Assembly: GCA_037954665.1 (NCBI GenBank)
Contig: JBBMOL010000101.1
Location: 1,736,001-1,800,000 of the forward strand
DNA: 64,000 bases
Direction of reading: 5' to 3'
Source of the DNA: Laguncularia racemosa
Lineage: Eukaryota > Streptophyta > Magnoliopsida > Myrtales > Combretaceae
Shown: one piece after another, positions 59,331-64,000 of the stretch
Numbering within the stretch: position 1 is the first letter of the stretch
How the letters are laid out: the number at the start of each line of letters is the position of its first letter
Translations under genes and position numbers: made by a program
The notes under the pieces: generated by a model
What the model was told of the DNA's origin: nothing
The model's input: only the letters and a program-made list of their open reading frames with translations
Database searches by the model: none

Positions 59331-62300
59331 CATGTTAGGATTATGTGTGACTGGTTATTGTAATATTGAGTAAATGTTTTGTCTACTTCAGCTTCATTAG
59401 ACAACAGTGCATCTTCCACGGGAGTTGAAACTTATACTTCAAACATCGACAGCTTGATCGACATCTCTTTCCTATTTGGTGAAGAATGTGTTTGCCTATT
59501 TTCTTAGAATATCTACTATTTAGATGAAGCCCCTAATTCTTTAGAAATTCTAACATATAACTATTATATACTATGCTTTCCGAATGATTTAGCTATTTCA
59601 ATTAGATTTTCTACATCATCATTGTTTTTAATTACCATCAATGCGTAAGATGCATTGCCCCCATGGAAAATACAATGCCTATAAATTATCTCAATTCCTA
59701 CTTCAGTTGGATCGACTCTAATAGTTCGGTATATTCTATATAAAAATTTGGTATAGTTCACATTTTTCTTCATTTTCAACTTTTTAACTGTATCTCTATT
59801 ACATTTTGGCCCTCAATTGCAACTTACAATATTTCCAAAAGTGTAGATTAGCAATTTGACATAGTTACCCATTATTATTTTATCCATAACATAAATAAAT
59901 AATAAACTAATCTACAATAACAACTAATATTAGTTGTTTAACTTTGACAATGCACAACAATAATCATCTTTTTCACATGTAACTATTTTTTTTTTAATTT
60001 TTCAAAAAATTTCTTAAAAAAAATTTGCAAGTTTACATAAGAACAAAAGTAAAATTAGTTTATAAAAATCTTTTTAATAAATTATTTTTTTTATTTTTTT
60101 TAGAATTTAAAAAAAATTCTTAATTTTGTTGAAAAATAAAAAATTGAAAATTGAAAAAATTTCAAATTATTAAATTCTTACTTAAAATTATTTTCATTTA
60201 AAAAATTAATATTAACATTTTCATGAATAGTTTTTTTTAAATTAATTTTTTAAAGATTATTTAATTACAAATATTTGTTCACAGCAATATAAATAGTAAA
60301 TCAAAATTTTACATTTAAAATTAATACAAATTTTTTTGTATGCATAATGTTCACCTTTTTTCTTATAGTAACAAAAAAAATTAACTATTGTATTTACATA
60401 TTACAAGGTTTACATAAATCAAGTCTAACACACTATAAACTAATAATAAGCACTAATATTTAAAAACAAAAGACTACAAGAATCACAGCAAAAGTTTTGT
60501 GAAATAGTGAAAATTAATATAATAAGGAAAAAAAATTCAATTATTGATGAAAATACGTATCGAAATATAACTTAGTCGAGCTTTTTTACTGAAGAAATGT
60601 GAAGATCTCAGTGATTTCATTGAACTTGATTGATGATCCTCAACTCTTATAGATTCACAAGCTTTTCTTCTTCAAACCTATGTAACAAAGCAAGAAAGTA
60701 AGGCAATAAGGGAGTTTGTGGAAGCATAAATGAATTTGTTCTATTTTTATGGATTTGTGTTATTATATTATAGGTGTAGACATGCAATATTGTAGCTTTT
60801 ATGTCTGTAATATTGGTTTGTAGGTTTGCTTTGTGTACTTTTGTAGGTTTGCATGCTTTTGTTTTTGTAGGCTTGCAAGAGCACAAGGTGATGTTTAGAT
60901 AAAATTATTGGATGGTGAGGAATGCTAGATAAAATTATTAGACGATGAAGGATATTGGTAGGAATTATTGTGCGTGATTAATTACTTGGTGCACATATGA
61001 TTTGCACTTTTAGTTGGGCCAATTTTGGCTCAACTGAAAACGCATTCGAATTTGCGCTTTTGTCACCTATTTCATGAATTAGTTTTTTAGATATTCTATT
61101 TCACAATTATTTTTAAAAAAAGTGTATTAATTTAGTGGATTTCTCTAGCTATTGATGTAATATATAGACAAAGTGATGGAAAATTGCAAGCTCGAGATTA
61201 TTCACGGGATTGTAACATCAACATTAGAAGAAGCCGAGGTAATTGCTGTTAGAAGAAGAGTCCTACAATTGGCAATACAACAAGGCCGTTAAAAGGTTGA
61301 AGGACAACTAATTGTAGTAGTTGATGCAATTTGTAATACACGGTTATATATATATATACACATTATAAGTATTAAACAATTCATGTAATATATAACTAAG
61401 GTTAATTAAATAAATAAAGTAAAAGGTGGGGGGGGCAATTTGGTCTATAAGAGTCACGCTAACATAGGGTTCCTCTCTTTTCGTCATTTGCATACCTATA
61501 AATAGAAACCTAAAGAGAGAAAGAAAGAGAGAGAGAGAAAGAGACCTCATAGAAAACATAGACGACCTAAGAGAGAATTATGCGACTAATCCAACAAGTA
61601 AGCATTTGAATTGTAAATCCATAGGCAATTCAATATGTTACTAGAGATCGAATCAAATGACAAGTTGGAACAAATGAAGGATCAAACAAATTGGGAATTT
61701 TAAGTACAATCCAAGTCAAGTAAGTATACTAAACTCTAATTTTACATTAGAATTAGCAATACAATGATCAATTGGGCTTGAAATCATAGAAATTAGGCTT
61801 AAGAATGAAATTTGAGAAGTGAATTAAGGATTCATGACGCATAGTGATGTCCATGGTCAAGTACATGCCCCTGTATAAACACTAGATAGAATAGTAAGGT
61901 ACATGACCACAACTACGACTGTACTTGGGCATGCTGAAGTGATAATTTTTACAATAAGGTACATGGTCACAAGCGAGTTACATGACCACAAGCATGACTA
62001 TGTACATGGGCTTGTTGAAAAGGAAATTTTTAAAGAAAGATACACAACCTCTAGCACAATTATGCTCTAGCTCGTGCACTTCCACACGACCTCTTCCACA
62101 ACCACATTGTCTAGAAATACATCATGTTTTATTCTATTTCGTTTTATTTCAATCCTAAATTACAAGTTTAGCATAACGATACATCGAGAAAGGGAATTAT
62201 TCAATTAGAAAATATATTAACAAATTAGTAAATCAAAATAATTGTAAAATAGAACTAAGTATAATTTTTTGTAATTAACTAGGTATACTTCCTTTTGAAC
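59331..62300. other. AT-rich DNA with scattered repeat fragments, no gene seen
   Basis: No conserved frame is recognised. 61190-61290 repeats a phrase from 54540-54600. A local duplication of 'gataaaattattgga(t/c)g' occurs at 60898-60947. A TA run is at 61344-61358, a G run at 61427-61434 and GA-rich sequence near 61515-61543. The small minus frames here are chance. Confidence 0.4.
61855..62110. repeat. Degenerate 'gtacatg...cacaa' repeat resembling the LTR minisatellite
   Basis: Four or five loose copies of 'aaggtacatggtcacaa...catgactgtac' are followed by 'gatacacaacctctagcac' and 'acacgacctc'. The wording resembles the minisatellite in the Ty3/gypsy LTRs at 30966-31290. It may be part of a related, strongly diverged LTR. 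No LTR ends were found. Confidence 0.45.
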
Positions 62301-62307
62301 AATGAAC

Positions 62308-63610
62308 TTCAATGTCTGAATTCAAAATTTTCTCCTTGTGATTTTCCCCTACGAGTTCTTATCTCGCTGCTCAAAAGGGTTTTTTAGCTCCAATATAATT
62401 TTGTGTCTTAACTCTCTCTGCGTAACACTAATGAATGATTTAAGGTTCTAAAAACTTATTTAATAGTTGTAGTATTATATATTCTATTTAAATAGGATAC
62501 ATAACGAATTATTAATACCATAATAAATTAAGGACGTAACACGATAGGATGGTTTCATTGATAGTGATAAATTTGGGTTTTTGCATGATGTAGAATTCTT
62601 TATTTTGGACTGATTTATTGCCCTGCTTTTACTAAGAATGAATCGGTATTGTGTATGTGTAGCTGTTGAATGATCCTAAATTATTTGTAAGCTATTTTGA
62701 GCTAAGGGTCCACTTTCATTTGAGTTGGATGAATTGATTTTGCGAGTATAATGTGCTGGAATTCAGTTCATGTTTTTAGATTGAGTTTTTACACATTGAG
62801 ATTATTTCAGTTGAAAGAAGGTGCCAAAATGTCTAGAAAAAAGCAATGTGGATGACCTTCTGGAGGAGATTATATCATATTATATTAAAAAGGGTTTAGA
62901 ACGAAAGGTTCGTTTAAAACGATGGGGCCAGCTCCAGGGGGTTATAAAATATAGTATCCATCCGTTTTTTAACATCTTTGCCATATAAAACGATGGAGCA
63001 ATCAAATGTGGGTCAGAGAGTACTAATTAGCCTTCTCCAGTTGATATCAACTTAGTCCAAATTAGTTGTGATGCTTGCTGGGCTATATTTTCAAATATAG
63101 TATTTTAAAAAAAAAATTATAAAATATAATATCCATAAAAATTATTTTAAAAATGCATTTTAAAAAAATAGACCTAATGTGTGTCTTTAATTTTATGAAT
63201 TTTACAAAACTGAATGCACGTATCAAAACTATACCTTTAGTATATCAACTTAGTCAAGATTAATTTTGATGCTTCTTTCAACAGTCAGATGCGGATGCAG
63301 ATGTTGAGAGAAATCTATTAAAATAATATATATTTTTTAAATAATTATGAAATAGGTTATCTAAAAAACTAATTTGTGAAATAAGTGACGAAAGCATTAA
63401 CCTAAAATGCATCTTCAATTGAACTAAAATTGGCTCGAAATGTGTGGAGTGCCCTAGTGCGATTAAACGATCCTCTTCATCTATATCATCTCCTCTATTT
63501 ACATTTTTTTTTATCTTTCTTCTCATAACTTTTCTCATAGTCCAAACTTTCCTCCTCAACACTCATTCCCATTTTGATGTCTGTTACAGTTTTCGCCCCC
63601 AAACGCACTA
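62308..63610. repeat. Duplication unit E: alpha joined directly to gamma and epsilon
   Basis: 62308-62345 resembles the H2B 3' flank near 42548. 62541-62735 is block alpha. From about 62820 the sequence becomes block gamma (gtgccaaaatgtcta, gtggatgaccttctgg, aaaacgatggggcc), then block epsilon to 63610. The gene, its introns and blocks beta and delta are absent, so this unit lost its middle by deletion or recombination. The open frames at 63278-63562 and 63444-63626 lie on opposite strands and are not credible genes. Confidence 0.7.
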
Positions 63611-63778
63611 TGTAGAATTGAAATGAATTTAGATTGCTTTGAAAGTTATTGAAATGAACTTAGATTGTGGTCTTTTGGGCAAAAGAAAGAAGTAATAGTC
63701 CGGGAGTTTCAAAGGAGATTTATTACAACATGTAAAATTGTACTTTTCTTTTTCTAACGTGGCCTCCTAAGGGAGGGA

Positions 63779-64000
63779 TGTTATGATTCAGTTTGGAAAT
63801 TTTATAAATTTAGTAAAAGTCAAGTTAAAATTAGTTACAACTAATAGGATTAGTCAACAATTAGTGGTTATAGGAAATAGTAAATAGTATTTTGTAAAAG
63901 CAAAATATATCTATAAAATATATAAATAAAATACATAAAGATTTTTTTCTAGAATCCTCTCAGGATTTATCTTTAACTCAAACCAAAGATGATTTCATTT
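63779..64000 (+). mobile_element. Possible LTR start after a polypurine tract, cut by window edge
   Basis: 'aagggaggga' (63769-63778) is followed by TGTTATGATTCAG and AT-rich sequence with repeated 'taaaatatataaataaaata' style words. A G/A tract directly before TGTTA is the usual junction between the interior of an LTR element and its 3' LTR. No coding remnant lies to the left, so this is tentative; the rest would be beyond 64000. Confidence 0.35.

Overview
The window is nuclear DNA from a flowering plant, most likely a eudicot. The evidence is AT-rich composition, GT-AG introns, a RABE1-type Rab GTPase, a plant cytosolic ribosomal protein S15a, a plant-type histone H2B, and many plant-type LTR retrotransposons. 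The species cannot be named from the sequence. There is no operon, CRISPR array or bacterial feature. Most long open frames are low-complexity, intronic or transposon remnants.

Layout. 0.6-1.8 kb: the first three coding exons of a RABE1 (Rab8-like) gene on the minus strand, running off the left edge. 2.5-3.1 kb: a trinucleotide-rich tract whose strand bias flips halfway. 3.1-19.3 kb: AT-rich intergenic DNA with MITE-like elements, an RNase H fragment from a non-LTR element, an LTR remnant and a 65-bp tandem duplication. 19.3-21.1 kb: a complete three-exon RPS15A gene (130 aa, minus strand) with a leader intron, a telo-box and two site II motifs. 22.1-25.2 kb: a heavily mutated Ty3/gypsy element (minus). 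26.4-27.2 kb: a PIF/Harbinger transposase pseudogene (plus). 30.4-40.2 kb: a structurally complete but mutated Ty3/gypsy element (plus) with about 2-kb LTRs, a primer-binding site, a polypurine tract and the order gag-protease-RT-RNase H-integrase. Its integrase is interrupted by a reversed 922-bp solo LTR with a perfect 5-bp target duplication. 41.5-42.0 kb: an intact intronless histone H2B gene.

42.6-63.6 kb is an array of degraded segmental duplications built around a small gene for an unrecognised protein with three predicted membrane segments (minus strand). Copy A (43.3-44.3 kb) has lost its splice donor and carries a frameshift. Copy B (49-54.2 kb) is split by a 4.5-kb Ty1/copia element with a perfect CATTG target duplication. 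Copy D (57.2-58.5 kb) still encodes 143 aa across two exons. A further block near 62.5-63.6 kb joins downstream sequence directly to upstream sequence and lacks the gene.

The three conserved genes are unrelated housekeeping genes (vesicle traffic, translation, chromatin) and do not form a functional cluster. I found no convincing new biological system. The most interesting items are the membrane-protein duplication array, the two datable nested insertions, and the transition-rich decay of the retroelements.
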